Assembly (NCBI GenBank): GCA_037178675.1
Contig: JAYMGJ010000830.1
Span: forward strand, 1-18,013
Length of the DNA stretch: 18,013 bases
DNA from: Scleroderma bovista
Taxonomy: Eukaryota > Basidiomycota > Agaricomycetes > Boletales > Sclerodermataceae
Reading direction: 5' to 3'
Position 1 is the stretch's first letter. Every line of letters starts with the position of its first letter. Position numbers and translations under genes: made by a program. Positions 1 through 11,622 of this stretch are shown piece after piece. The notes below the pieces were generated by a model, which saw only the letters and a program-made list of their open reading frames with translations, was not told the origin of the DNA and searched no databases.

Positions 1-1232
<1,232 letters not shown>

Positions 1233-2213
1233 ACCACCCTAAGGGAGTCCAGGGTTGAGTGAGTATTGATGATACGGGAAAGCTGTGTGCGCACCGAGTA
1301 CAGAGAGCCTGGTCTGTTGTGAGGAATACCCTGGGTGGGTGTATCAGAAATGATCACGGCGACTGGCCGTGAAGAGGACAGAGGGACTGGATATTATCAC
1401 AGGGTGGGTAGTGCTGATGGAGCGACTCGGTGAGAAATCGTCGTCTACTGATTGCATAAGCAACCCCCCGCCCTGGCTATAAAGCTGGGCTCTTGCTGTT
1501 TCTTTTTTTTTTGCTGGCTTCACAATGTTGTGCATCCTGCGTTGGGCGTGATGGTATTTTTTTCTCTTCATCGACTACACGGTCCTTAGATTGTCTCGAC
1601 GGGGTGGTCCTTTGGCCATCAAACAGCCTCTTCGCTGTCTACTGTCGGGTAATGAGTCAAAATCGTGTAAGAGCAGGTCGGCCAACTTTGGGTGTTGCCC
1701 TTGCCTCGTCTTGGGGCGAGGAGCAGCGATCCCCCAAAGGTCGCGACGATGCCACTTGTTGTCCGTGGTCACGGTGATCGTCTATTAGGTCACCGCTGCA
1801 GAGACCTTCTGGCGCACATGCGTACGTTATTCACCTGCCCACTACTTTACTATTTGTGCACTGCTACTAATATGAACCTGTGCAAAAGAGACTTTAATGT
1901 GAGGAATGGTAAGCATGTGTTGATTGACAATGGAGCTGTGGAGTCTCGATCCCCTGCAACATGGCTGCCTTGCATCTGCGATGATAAGCCCGCTGAGCGA
2001 GTGCGAGTGAGAACTCTTGAGCGACGGTGACCGCGAGGGACGCGCCAAGTTCAACGTAAGCAGTCAGCGAGGAGATTTCATTGTGCCGTGGACACAACCG
2101 CCTCATGTCGACGGGGCGACTGACTTGTACATCCATCCTTACTCCCGTTCCACAGCTAATAGGTGCACCGTCTCCTCCATCCCCCAGCTATTTTCTTTGT
2201 ATTTGCCTTCTGA
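1233..2213. promoter_or_regulatory. Divergent intergenic region, putative bidirectional promoter
   Basis: These 981 bases separate the starts of two divergently oriented genes, so both promoters should lie here. A plus-strand TATAAA is at 1478-1483, followed by a run of ten T at 1503-1512, a common arrangement in fungal promoters. The box is far (about 730 nt) from the plus-strand start codon at 2214, so a long 5' UTR or a 5' UTR intron is possible; a GTAAGC donor-like site is near 2055 and acceptor-like CAG sites are at about 2150-2190. All open frames here are short and overlap on both strands, so I call no gene. Which transcript uses the TATA is not decided by the sequence. Confidence 0.5.
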
Positions 2214-5200
2214 ATGAGCAGTCGAAGGCGCGAACACGCTTCAGCGACCGCCCCTCACGACGCTTATACTAGAACCGCCCATTGGCCACAAGAAAAATAC
2301 CACACAGACCACGAAACAGAACGGAAACGACACCGGTCCTCCACAGTCCCCGTTCACGCGCAAGACCCACGACACTACCTCGTCCAGGGGTACTACGATG
2401 CTAAGCAGTCCAGTCGCGCCCACCGACAGGATCCCCAGTACCCCTCAGCGACACCCTCCGCGACCCACCACCAGTCGGCACCAGGTCCGTCGACAACCAG
2501 GACTCACCGTGACCATGTCGCAAGACCACCGGCACAGTACACCACGTCGGCCCCACACCCGTATCACCCAGGCCATTCCTATCAGACCGCGGCAGCACTA
2601 GCCCCCCATGGCGCAACGCCTGCTCCAATACCCACCTCCTCAAGGAGAGCCTATCCAGAAGCGCCCGATCCACGAGCTTACCCACAAAGAGTGCCCACTG
2701 CTGCGCAGACAGCCCACGCCTCCTACGACAAGGCTTCTGTCACTGCAGAAGCTGCACGATCTTCGAGACACCGTCCGGCTCACCCGTCAACCCAACCCAC
2801 TTCCTCAGCACAGCCCACTCACCCTTTCTGGGTTCCCCCAGCTCAAGAAATGCCTTCCTCGAGACGCCACAAGGAAAACGATAGGGATCGCGAACGCGAG
2901 CAAGGAAGAACGAAGGCAACAGAATGCACACCTGCTGAGCTCGAAAAGGAGAGATATCTAGAAAAAGAGAGGGCAGAGCGGTATAAGGAACGGAGTCGTG
3001 CCACTGAAGCTGAACGGCATAGGGAACCCAAGGACTCAAGTAGGACTAGGCATCGGATGGAGTCTGATTCAGAGGGAATCGCAAATGTCGACCGTCCTAG
3101 GCGACATCGAGCAGACGATGGGACTGTCCACAGACGACACCAATCCGAAGAACCCCCTGCCCATACACACTCTGTGAGTTGGTTGGTTTTATACGCTGGC
3201 ATCTCTCATTTCATCGATATCCGCAGACTCACAGACATGCTGAAGCAACGCACAATCCGATCAGTGCTGCACAACCACACTCCATGAACGGTCCTCAAGC
3301 AGATGGTGTGACGCACAATCAGCAAGGTGAACAGCAGTCCGGCAATCCTCCCCCAGCTCCTCGTGTAATGCCTGTTTATCTTCCCCCGAAAGCTGTCAAG
3401 TCACATCGTTCACATCATGGCCGACGCCTATCGGTTATTAACCAGCCAGGTGCTCAGTCTGGAAGTGATTCGGAGAAGCAGGCTGGAAAAGTACGTTGTA
3501 TGCCTCGATATCCCATGTAAATGATTGACTCAAGTATGTGCAGCATAGAATGGAGCGAACCCACTCAGCAGCCCCTCAGAGACCCGACGGATATGTATCC
3601 AATTCTACCAGAGACAGAGGAGGCCGTGATGCACCTGCGGGTCCACGGGAAGAGGTATGGTAGCATGCATATATTGCAAATTGTGGCTGATCTCTCCGTT
3701 TCAGAGCAAATACGAATCTCAGAACACTCGCCAGCCGTTGACCCAGGTCAATACTGGTATACCTCCCGTCACCTCAAGCCACAATGCACAATCCTTCCCA
3801 TTGGATACCAGAGCAGGGTCTTCAGCGCCGCAATTTGTTAGTATACGCGCGGGCCAGGGTCCTACCGACCCGTACGACGCGTCTTTTAAGTTACTCGCTT
3901 CACGTTCAGATAACCCACAGGGCATGGCTCCTAATTACCCTCACCCAACGTCTGCCTCTATTATCAAGCCTCCTCCTCCTTCACGGACTAATTCTTATGA
4001 AGTCTCGCGTTCGCACGCTGAACAGCCTGCTGTTGGACGCACTCGTGCTGAACCTCATGGAATGGAGCCTGGAGGACCTCACGTGTCTGCCCGCGAGGCC
4101 AGCCAGCCAGTTCCCCCATCTCGCACAGCTTCTCAGCAAGCTCCTGAAACGAGGGTGGAAAACACAAGCTCTGCGTATCCCTCGCATCCTTCTCGGCCAC
4201 CTTCATATAGGATACCAAGTTCTAATGCTATACCAACTGTTTCGGGTCCGCGACCTCATCGCACTTCCCAAGCTCTACAGCCAGCAGATCTACCTACCCG
4301 TCCCCCTTCCACTACACCCTATGCACCTGCTATTGCCCCGTCGCAGAGCCATCAGTCAGTCCCTCCCTCTCCGGCTAACCATAGTAATTCTAGTTCTGCC
4401 AATGCAAGACACGTGGTCGGTTCTTCCTCCGCACACCCAAGTCCTAAAGATGTACAGCCCGCTGTCAGTGCCTCATACCCTGATACCCATTATCGCCCGG
4501 CACAGATCCAGCGAGCGCCATCTGGACCACCAACTGCTCATGCCACACCTCTTCTCGCTCCCCAGATTACTCGTTCTTCGTCTCAGCATTCCCGTCATCC
4601 TCGGTACTCATCAGCTGGTGATGACCAATTACAGGACAATCGGTTTGATGTCCGCCAGCCCTTATCACAGAACACTAATCATGCCGGGGTACGGAGTTCC
4701 TATACCACGCAGAGCACGCCAGCCTCCGCAAAGAACATCTCAATAATGAGAGAGGACAAGTACTTGCGCGACCAGCAGCCAGCGCCCGGGCTCCAAGATG
4801 GGGTCCACCACACACAGCTGCGCCAGGTTCTCTCGCAGGATGACCCCTATCCACAACTGGGATCAATGATGATGAGAGCTAATCAGGCTTCGACGCCACC
4901 GAGCGCCTCTCATCGGACACCACCGCCATTGGCGACCAAGGACGTGCGCCTGTCGGTTTCGCGTAGTACATCTGCAGGCAACTCGCCACAGGCTTGGCAT
5001 AAACAGGTATGGAGTTGTTGAGAACTGTGGATCTCATGTATGTATCTAATATCTTCAGCAGACGCCAACTCCGGAACATGCGAGACGGAATGATTTACAG
5101 CCCCATCAAGCAAGCTCGGGGCTTATGGGTCCTCCACACATCGCCATTGTGGGCGCAACACCTGATAGTCAGGCTGGTGCTCTCCCTCAGCACCTCGATC

Positions 5201-8117
5201 ATGCCATGTTAGCGCCCCCTGACGCAGCGCCCAAGCGGGAGTCGAGGAACAAGTCTGGTCGGAAGTCCTCACGTGCCACCCGCAACGACTCTCCCCCATC
5301 GCAGCAGGCGCTACCCATACGACAGATGCCATCTCAATCGCAAACTCAGGGACCGACACCGTTGATGTACATGCCTTCGTCATCGTCACCTTTGGCAACA
5401 GAAGTAGATAATGGTGAGTCGTCACCCCCGCCACTCCCTATTCCACCACCACGGGGCCTTGAGGACTCGCCGTCACATGGTCTCGAAACACGAATGGAGG
5501 AGATCATGCCTGCTGGCACTCATGGCGATGAAGGAGATGAAGAGACATGGGATTCGAACCCTGTGTCTTTTCCCCCGCCAAGTTCGATGCCGCCTGCGTC
5601 TCGGCCACACTGGCAGTCCGGTGAGGTTGGGGACAACGCAGCAGTACCGCAGATATGGGTGACCTCTCTTGAGATGGATGCGCGAGTATCGAAGCCTCCC
5701 GCTGTGCCCAGTGTGCAGCCAACTGGTGCCACTGATAGGGCCGCTCTCATTTCGAATCAGGGCACAACACGAGAAATATATGGGCACCCCCCAGTCTCCT
5801 CCGCTGCTAAGGGGCGGAACAAGGCTTCGGTTGAGGATGACCCAGAATCACCTTGGATGACCAGTGCCCAGGCAGCAGCAACGTCGGCGCCCTCTTCATC
5901 ACGACCTGCGACCGCCTCCCAACAACCTACCACCGGATATCCTTATGCTTCTGCGTCACTGAAGCCCGCTGATCACGTCACTGCTCGGCCGTCGCCTCCG
6001 TCGAGAGCCAAAGACTCGCCTTCGCATCGTGTTGTTGAATCGACGTCGGTTCCTCCATCAACGTCCACGATGCCACCCGCAGCTCCCACTGCATATACAT
6101 CGACATCACGCGCACCATTGTCTGCCCCGCCCATTCAACAATCGTTCTCCACACAGTCATTGCACCAACCAGCCCAGCGCTCTGTCTCTCATTCCATTGC
6201 GCCTCGTGTCACTCAGCGCCCTGCGGAGCCTGTTCAGACTACGGTCAAGCCATCTACTGGCTACTCAGGCTCTTCTGTTACTCATCCTAGCACGACAGTA
6301 CAGCCCACTGTTGTCCCTCAGCTTAATGGACCTGTTCCATCTGCAACGATGGCCCCGCGGAGCACCTCGACGTCAGCCTATACTGGTGCCCAAACTCATG
6401 CACCTACCAGGCCTCCTGCACTCACGTCAGCCAGTACATATGCCGCTGCTTCAGCTCATGCAGTTAGGCCAACCGTCGCGACTGCGAATAATATCCAGCA
6501 ATCCGTGCCCGCTCAACAGAACACGACTGGTCCCGTCCCTTCGATGATGACTGCAACACAGAACGCCCCTCCACAATCCACCACCAGTGCCCAGCCGCCC
6601 TCGGCCACCAGGCCTACTGGAACAACGTCAGCGAGTACCTATGCGGCCTCGTCTGCTGCTCATGCCACCAAGGCTGCTGTCGCCCCCGTAAACGCCCCGC
6701 AGACAACCAGTTCTGTGCCGTTTTCAGGTGCTCTTGGCCTGTATGGTGCTGCATCGGCGAACGGTATTGGGGCACAGCCAACGTCCACTGCAGAGACCCA
6801 TAGGCATCAATCTGGCCGTTATGGAGCCTTACAGCAGTCTTCTTCACAGCAGCCTTCCGCCACTCCGCCGGTGCCATCCAGTTCAAAGACCCAAACCACT
6901 GAGAACCCACTGGTGGACTCTACCCGCCCGCGCGACACAACATCTGCCCCTCGCAATATCTCTTCTTCCAATGGATACCCCTCGACCTCCCGCCCGAGCG
7001 CCCCTACCTCAACACCTTTTCAGCCCATACACCAACGTGCTGTATCCGTACCGACGACTCAACCCCCTGCAACATCTCAAGACCCACCGTCCCCTCGCAA
7101 GTTCTCTCAACCGATTCCTGCATCTGGCATTTCGACTCAACCATTCCCCTCTAAATCGTCTCCTCCACAACCTGCGCGAATCCCTGTGTCAGGCCATCTG
7201 TCTACTCCGGCACCTCCACGAGCCCACTTGACGCCCCCCGATCAATCAATGTCTCACGACTCGGAGATGCTCAATACGCCTTCTTCCCTTGCGCAGTCTC
7301 CGATGCCTCCGTCTGCCCCGGTTCCTGTCAGACAGAGGCAGGTATCAACGGACTCCAAGGACTCTGCCAAGAAGAAGTTCTTGAATTTCTTCAAGACTAA
7401 GTCGGGGTCGAAGGAAAACTCTGCCCCAGCCCCACCAACACGGACATCCGTTGACCAGCAGAGGCCTAGCGTAGATGCGCCGACCACCTCGACATCTCAG
7501 AGACCAGCCAAGGAGCACAAGGAACGGTCGCATGTCCAGCAACCCCCCGCTGCAACGTCCTCCGCACACCCGAATAAGGGCGTATCATCCTCTCAATCGC
7601 GGTCGAAGACCAAGTTCCCTAACCCTGTCAGCGTTCCGCCGATGCAGCACAGTGCGCGAGAACGAGAGCGCAAGCCGTCACTTACTAACGTTATTCCGTC
7701 CCTCAAATTCCTTAATGTGACTTCGAGCAGGAAGCGAACGATGTCGGGCTTGTCTCTTGATGTATGCGACGGAAACACGGCGGTATGTGCTACCTATTCT
7801 CTTCTGAGCATTGTTGACGCTGATTCATATTCCTCCAGACGAACACTGTGGTGGAATCGCCTGCACAATCGACTGTCAGTCCTGCGCCCTTCGCGCTGAT
7901 CGCCCCACTCCCTGAGCGCGACCCCATCCTCGCAGCTGGCGAGTGGCGGGATAAGGAAGCTGAGAGACGAGAGAAGAAGCCTGGCAAGATTCGTCGACCT
8001 GGGGTGACCTGGGATCTTGGAGAGGATCCCCCAGATCCTCCCGCCGGTTCTTCCACCAAGAAGCTCCTTCGACGTAAATCCGGACGTATTGGCACACCTA
8101 GGTTGCGTGATCGCTGA
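2214..8117 (+). CDS. Large intrinsically disordered Ser/Pro/Thr/Gln-rich protein, six exons, unknown function
   Basis: I do not recognise this gene. Exons are 2214-3173, 3227-3490, 3544-3654, 3705-5006, 5062-7782 and 7839-8117; the five introns are 50-56 nt, GT-AG and phase 0. The product is 1,878 residues. An in-frame TGA (2211-2213) directly precedes the ATG, fixing the start unless there is an upstream exon. Most of the chain is low-complexity Ser/Pro/Thr/Gln/His and should be disordered. A strongly charged Arg/Glu/Lys segment lies at about residues 212-300 and could be helical. A basic-hydrophobic patch (KKKFLNFFKTKSGSK) is at about 1649-1663. The C-terminal 90 residues (exon 6, e.g. RRPGVTWDLGEDPPDP) are the least repetitive and the best candidate for a conserved functional tail. 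No signal peptide or membrane segment is visible. Intron 4 ends in a tandem CAGCAG acceptor, so the length may vary by one Gln. A scaffold or regulatory role is only a guess. Confidence 0.87.
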
Positions 8118-8368
8118 GGAGCAGAGCATATTTGCCTTGATGTCGTTGTCATCTGTTAGTTGTGTGACGTGAGTAGCATTGTCAGTGGTGTATTACTGAC
8201 GAAACGAAGTATTTTAGCGCACCTGTGTATGCATACTATGTTGTGTATTTTATGCCTCAGACTAGTTGTCGTTCAAACTCGCTTTCGTGTATTGTAGGTA
8301 TTTGCTTTGACAGCTATCCCTTGCTATCTAAACGACTGTAAGGACGTCTATGGTACCTAATATTCATC
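8118..8368. other. 3' flank of the disordered-protein gene
   Basis: This is non-coding, T/A-enriched sequence between the TGA at 8115-8117 and the start of duplication copy A. It probably holds the 3' UTR and polyadenylation region. No canonical AATAAA and no ORF of note were seen. Confidence 0.5.
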
Positions 8369-9002
8369 CGGATCCCTTCCAGTCTGCATAGAGAAGTATC
8401 GTTGACTCACGTGTTGGGTCTAGCCCCGATGCATGGCATGTTCCTTTAATGATTCAAGTGTAGTCCAGCTTATGAATTTTGTCGCACTGCTCTGGACGCA
8501 CACGCTGGCGGGACCTGGCAGGTCTCAAAGTGAACTTGTACTACATATGATAGCTGGTGAGCTTCGACCGCCATTTTGGTAAAGTTGGCTGATCGTACAG
8601 CCCCGAGACACGATAGAGACTACCTAGCTATGGTCTCATTCCCATAAGAATAGCAGTCGGAAAAATTTGGTGTTCTGAGAAACCAGTGATCAGTAATACA
8701 ATGTCGCTACGGATAAGCCAGACGAGGAATATTCGTTGTTGTTTTTCGGCCCTTTGGGTGCATCGAAGACGGGGGGCAAAACGGAAGGCGTTTTATACAG
8801 CCAGCATGATTTGGAATTGGAATGTAAGTATTGCCAGCTGCTATGAGTGGTCCAATGACTAATACTGCTTTTTGCTGGTTGTCGCAAACTACTATCAATT
8901 CACACACACGCAACATGGCTTGGAATATATGCAGACTTTTCTCCACCCTAGTTTGGTGCACTTCGACATCTCCACCGAACTACCACTTCGGTTTGGCGTG
9001 AT

Positions 9003-9374
9003 TCACATATGAGTACGACAATATGCGAAACCCCTTCTAACCGCGCACTCCCAGTTGTTGGGACAGCCTGGATAAGGTCCGTTGTAAGCAATACAACAAT
9101 TTATTTGTTGAATCCAAGCTCTTACATCCACCATACGTGTCTTTGCAACAAAAGGTGCCTCCGGCGCAGCATGACTCGGCATCACAGGCCGCTGTGCATA
9201 AGATGAGCAGGAAAGTTTGTCGAGTTGAATACCATATTACTCACTGCCTCCACTAGCACAAGCGCTAGACTGCCCCGCCCTACGTTCTCCCACGAATCGG
9301 TTGATTTCTTCAGCAGATACAAGAGCAATCTGCAAAAAGAGTACCAAAGACGCGACACCGAGGAAACGGACCAT
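9003..9374 (-). CDS. Small secreted cysteine-rich protein, copy A (86 aa, 10 Cys, granulin-like spacing)
   Basis: Three exons, 9374-9245, 9191-9126 and 9067-9003, are joined across GT-AG introns of 53 and 58 nt. The second intron is essential: without it the two Cys-rich stretches lie in different frames. Residues 1-21 are a classic signal peptide (MVRFLGVASLVLFLQ..., ending VSA). Arg31-Arg32 could be a Kex2 site, leaving a mature peptide of about 54 residues. Cysteines are at 39, 46, 51, 52, 58, 59, 66, 67, 73 and 82, spaced C-x6-C-x4-CC-x5-CC-x6-CC-x5-C-x8-C, enough for five disulfides. The first eight resemble the N-terminal part of the granulin pattern (GTFCC, then GGCCP). Granulins have 12 Cys, so the family call is tentative. 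Exact gene function is unknown; an effector, antimicrobial or self/non-self role is inference. A TATA box lies 66 nt upstream of the ATG. The intact copy B supports the model. Confidence 0.82.
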
Positions 9375-9439
9375 TTCGATAGTCAGGAGAAGATGCTGTT
9401 TGAAGAATAGGACACTAATGGCGCCCCATTCTGTCTGGC

Positions 9440-9446
9440 TTTTATA
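9440..9446 (-). promoter_or_regulatory. TATA box of the copy A small secreted protein gene
   Basis: TATAAAA on the minus strand lies 66 nt upstream of the ATG at 9374, in a context (GTTATAAAAGCC) kept identically in copy B at the same distance. A C/T-rich stretch follows about 30-50 nt downstream, where a start of transcription would be expected. Confidence 0.6.
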
Positions 9447-10177
9447 ACTGGGAGGTGAACAAACATTTTAAATCAGAGTACATTCGTATGGACTCGCTTA
9501 TTTGATTCAGCACATATATCCTCCGTGCTTCTTGGATTCGGCTCATATTTCCGCGCCTTATTTTTTAAGGCAAACACCCGACAAGCTCGTGGTTTCGGTT
9601 GTTCTCCGACAAATGGGCGGTCAGCCCTGGTATACTATCATTGTCCAAGGTTACGACACGATCCCCTCGTTATCATATGGTACTGGAGCTTTACCCGGCC
9701 AGTGGCTGTAATGGTCTTATTGGTTTACTTGCAGTCGATAAACCAGCTCTTGATCGCAAACTCTAGAAAGCCCGTCGATCGAATTATTGGGCCCCTCATG
9801 CAGAAAACTTCACGTTCTCTTCGCTGACGACTTTCATCTTTCGAACTGGGAGCGCGTCACCAGTTTGAATCCGCTTTTCGTGAGACAACCACGCCGGTAT
9901 TCCCCCGCATGGAGTTCTACAAAAGGACAGGCAAAACCTATGATGCATAAAATGGAATGAACATCATCAAGCGGATAGCCCTGCATACTTACGGGCTACG
10001 AGACCGAGACCGAGACAAGTGGAATCCACATGGTAGGGGTAATAACCAGTGCCACAAAGTAACGACATCCAAGCATCTATTTGATGGTTCCAAGTTCCCG
10101 TTCACGTGGAGAATCCAGATTCGACAACGGGTATTCTTGAGATCCGCTCTTCATTATTTCCCCCAACCTTCGGATCA

Positions 10178-10248
10178 GGGCCGACCTGGAAGTTTCGGTC
10201 ACTTGTACTGGCCTCTCTTGTCCTTCTACGGACAGAACAACCCGAAGG
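10178..10248. other. 71-bp near-invariant block in copy A (partner 14233-14303)
   Basis: The two copies match at 70 of 71 positions here, while surrounding duplication sequence differs by indels and frequent substitutions. The block lies about 0.8 kb upstream of the small secreted gene. It is open in several frames on both strands, so I cannot tell a coding relic from a regulatory element or RNA. Confidence 0.5.
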
Positions 10249-10552
10249 GACCACACCCACATCAAGGTTACCTGGCTTGAGATCCAATTTTGGATCCTTG
10301 TTGGCAAGACATTTCTTCCGCACATCGAAACCCTGCGTGATAAGGTAGCCATGGTCAGAAACTAATGACAAAGAAAGTGAAAGGACCTACAGTGGTGCGC
10401 ACTTCTCTACCCAGCGACGTCTGCGCCACTGACGCACCCGACCCCAAACTCCTCTCTGCAAGACCTGTGCAAACCTCTCACGAGTTCTTATCGCCCGTCA
10501 GAGCCTGATCCACTTGCAGGATCGCGGTATGCACAAGGAACAATGTGAGATT

Positions 10553-10593
10553 TGTGAATCTCGTATATGTATCTAATATCTTCATCAGGCGCC
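10553..10593 (+). pseudogene. Captured fragment of the disordered-protein gene (end of intron 4), in copy A
   Basis: It matches 5026-5066 of the large gene at 36 of 41 positions, including the branch-site region TATCTAATATCTTCA and the splice acceptor area. It is the right-hand end of the duplicated unit and is followed by unrelated sequence starting TTTTAGCGCGC. It is non-functional by itself. Confidence 0.75.
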
Positions 10594-10864
10594 TTTTAGC
10601 GCGCAGCGACGACGGACGGACAAGTTGACTAAAAGAATGACTTAGTCTGGAAGGTAAACGAAGACTCAGTATTAATAGTTACCTAAAGGAATGACTACAT
10701 AGTACAATGAGTAACGATATACGTGCAGTGACAGAATGTCTCACCTCAGTCTTGAAGGTAAACGAAGACTGAGGTGCGTCGGAATGGACAGAATCCTTAT
10801 ATATGAGTACATACGTACTAGGGACGGAAGGAGACGGGGACGAGGATAACATGTGTATTGTATT
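10594..10864. other. Insert splitting the captured gene fragment
   Basis: About 270 bases interrupt the copy of the large gene between positions matching 5066 and 5071. Its first 38 bases also close copy B. The rest holds two related imperfect repeats around AAGGTAAACGAAGACT (about 10641-10672 and 10742-10776). No ORF of note. Confidence 0.6.
10742..10776. repeat. Perfect 12-bp inverted repeat (hairpin)
   Basis: CACCTCAGTCTT (10742-10753) and its exact reverse complement AAGACTGAGGTG (10765-10776) flank an 11-nt loop (GAAGGTAAACG). A degenerate version sits 100 bp to the left at 10641-10672. It is not followed by a T-run, and this is a eukaryotic context, so I do not call it a terminator. 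Confidence 0.85.
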
Positions 10865-10942
10865 CCAGAACATGCGAGACGAAATGACCTACGGCCTCAC
10901 AGATCGCCATTATGGGCGCAACACTTGATAGTCAGATTGGTG
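10865..10942 (+). pseudogene. Captured fragment of the disordered-protein gene (start of exon 5)
   Basis: It matches 5071-5179 at 67 of 78 aligned positions, with a 31-nt deletion that breaks the frame. The first part still reads PEHARRNDLRPH against PEHARRNDLQPH in the intact gene. It lies just outside copy A. Together with 10553-10593 it represents one contiguous piece of the large gene split by an insert. Confidence 0.8.
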
Positions 10943-11257
10943 ACTCATAATAGTGGGACGGAAGACAGCCAGAATGACTTGGTACTGGATCGGAACGCAT
11001 ACCTATTGGGATACACATTGAAGCCGTCGTCCTGAACTTGATTTAACCAGACGCCAGAAACACCGTGACAGCAAGACATGCACCTATTAAACCGACTAGG
11101 AACTTAGCCACCCCAAACTGTGCTGGTAATGGCAAAGTAGTGCTTGAACATGATAGTCCGGACATGGCACACACGTGTACAAAAGCCACAACCTTCTGAG
11201 TAGTGCGGCCTTCAGGCCCTTGAGCTCGTCGATTGTTCACCAGTTGCGTCATGCATG
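10943..11257. other. Spacer between the duplication copies
   Basis: This stretch is unlike the rest of the window, without a supported gene. The short minus-strand open frame at 11043-11252 shows no family features and no splice support. I see no repeats or motifs I can name. Confidence 0.5.
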
Positions 11258-11622
11258 CGGATCCCTTCCAGTCTGCGTAGAGAAGTATGGCCCTGGGTAT
11301 CGTTGACTCACCTGTTCAGTCTGGCCATCGGCGACGCATGTCACATTCCTTCATTCAAGCGTAGTCCAGCTTATGGATTTTGTTGCGCTGCTCCGGACGC
11401 ACATGCTGGCGGCACCTGACAGGTCTCAAAGTGAAGCTGAGACAGGTATGATAGCTGGTGTCAGCTTCGACCCAGGACCGGCATCTTGGTAAAGTGGGCT
11501 GATCGTACAGACCCCAGACACGATAGAGACTATTGTAGCTGTAGTCTCATTGCCATGATAAGAATGGCAGTCAGAAAAGATTTGGTGTTCTGAGCAACCA
11601 GTCACTGATCAGCAATACAATG

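Larger units (their letters stand above)
8369..10631 (+). repeat. Segmental duplication, copy A
   Basis: This 2.26 kb segment matches 11258-14742 in the same orientation, beginning at CGGATCCCTTCCAGTCTGC and ending at GACGGACAAGTTGACTA in both copies. It carries a complete small secreted protein gene (9003-9374, minus), about 640 bp of its downstream flank, about 1.25 kb of its upstream flank, and at the right end a fragment of the neighbouring disordered-protein gene. Relative to copy B it lacks about 1.1 kb at position 8703. No terminal inverted repeats, target-site duplication or transposase was seen, so I read it as a local duplication rather than a mobile element. Confidence 0.9.

Noticed and set aside
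3784..4746. 320-codon plus-strand Leu-rich frame
   Set aside because: It is the +1 shadow of exon 4 of the large gene, whose own frame is continuous with flanking exons through proper introns.
5549..5561. GGGATTCGAACCC, like a tRNA T-arm on the minus strand
   Set aside because: Only three base pairs of T-stem, no matching acceptor, D or anticodon arms, and it lies inside exon 5 of the large gene.
9003..9185. Single-exon 60-codon minus-strand ORF ending in the cysteine-rich stretch
   Set aside because: Only its last part is real (exon 3). Its first codons lie in a different frame from exon 2 and it has no signal peptide; the three-exon model explains both copies better. The same applies to 13033-13215.
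9502..9711. Plus-strand 69-codon frame with a hydrophobic PWYTIIVQGYD stretch
   Set aside because: Partly conserved in copy B but interrupted there by stops and indels; no start context or splice model could be built.
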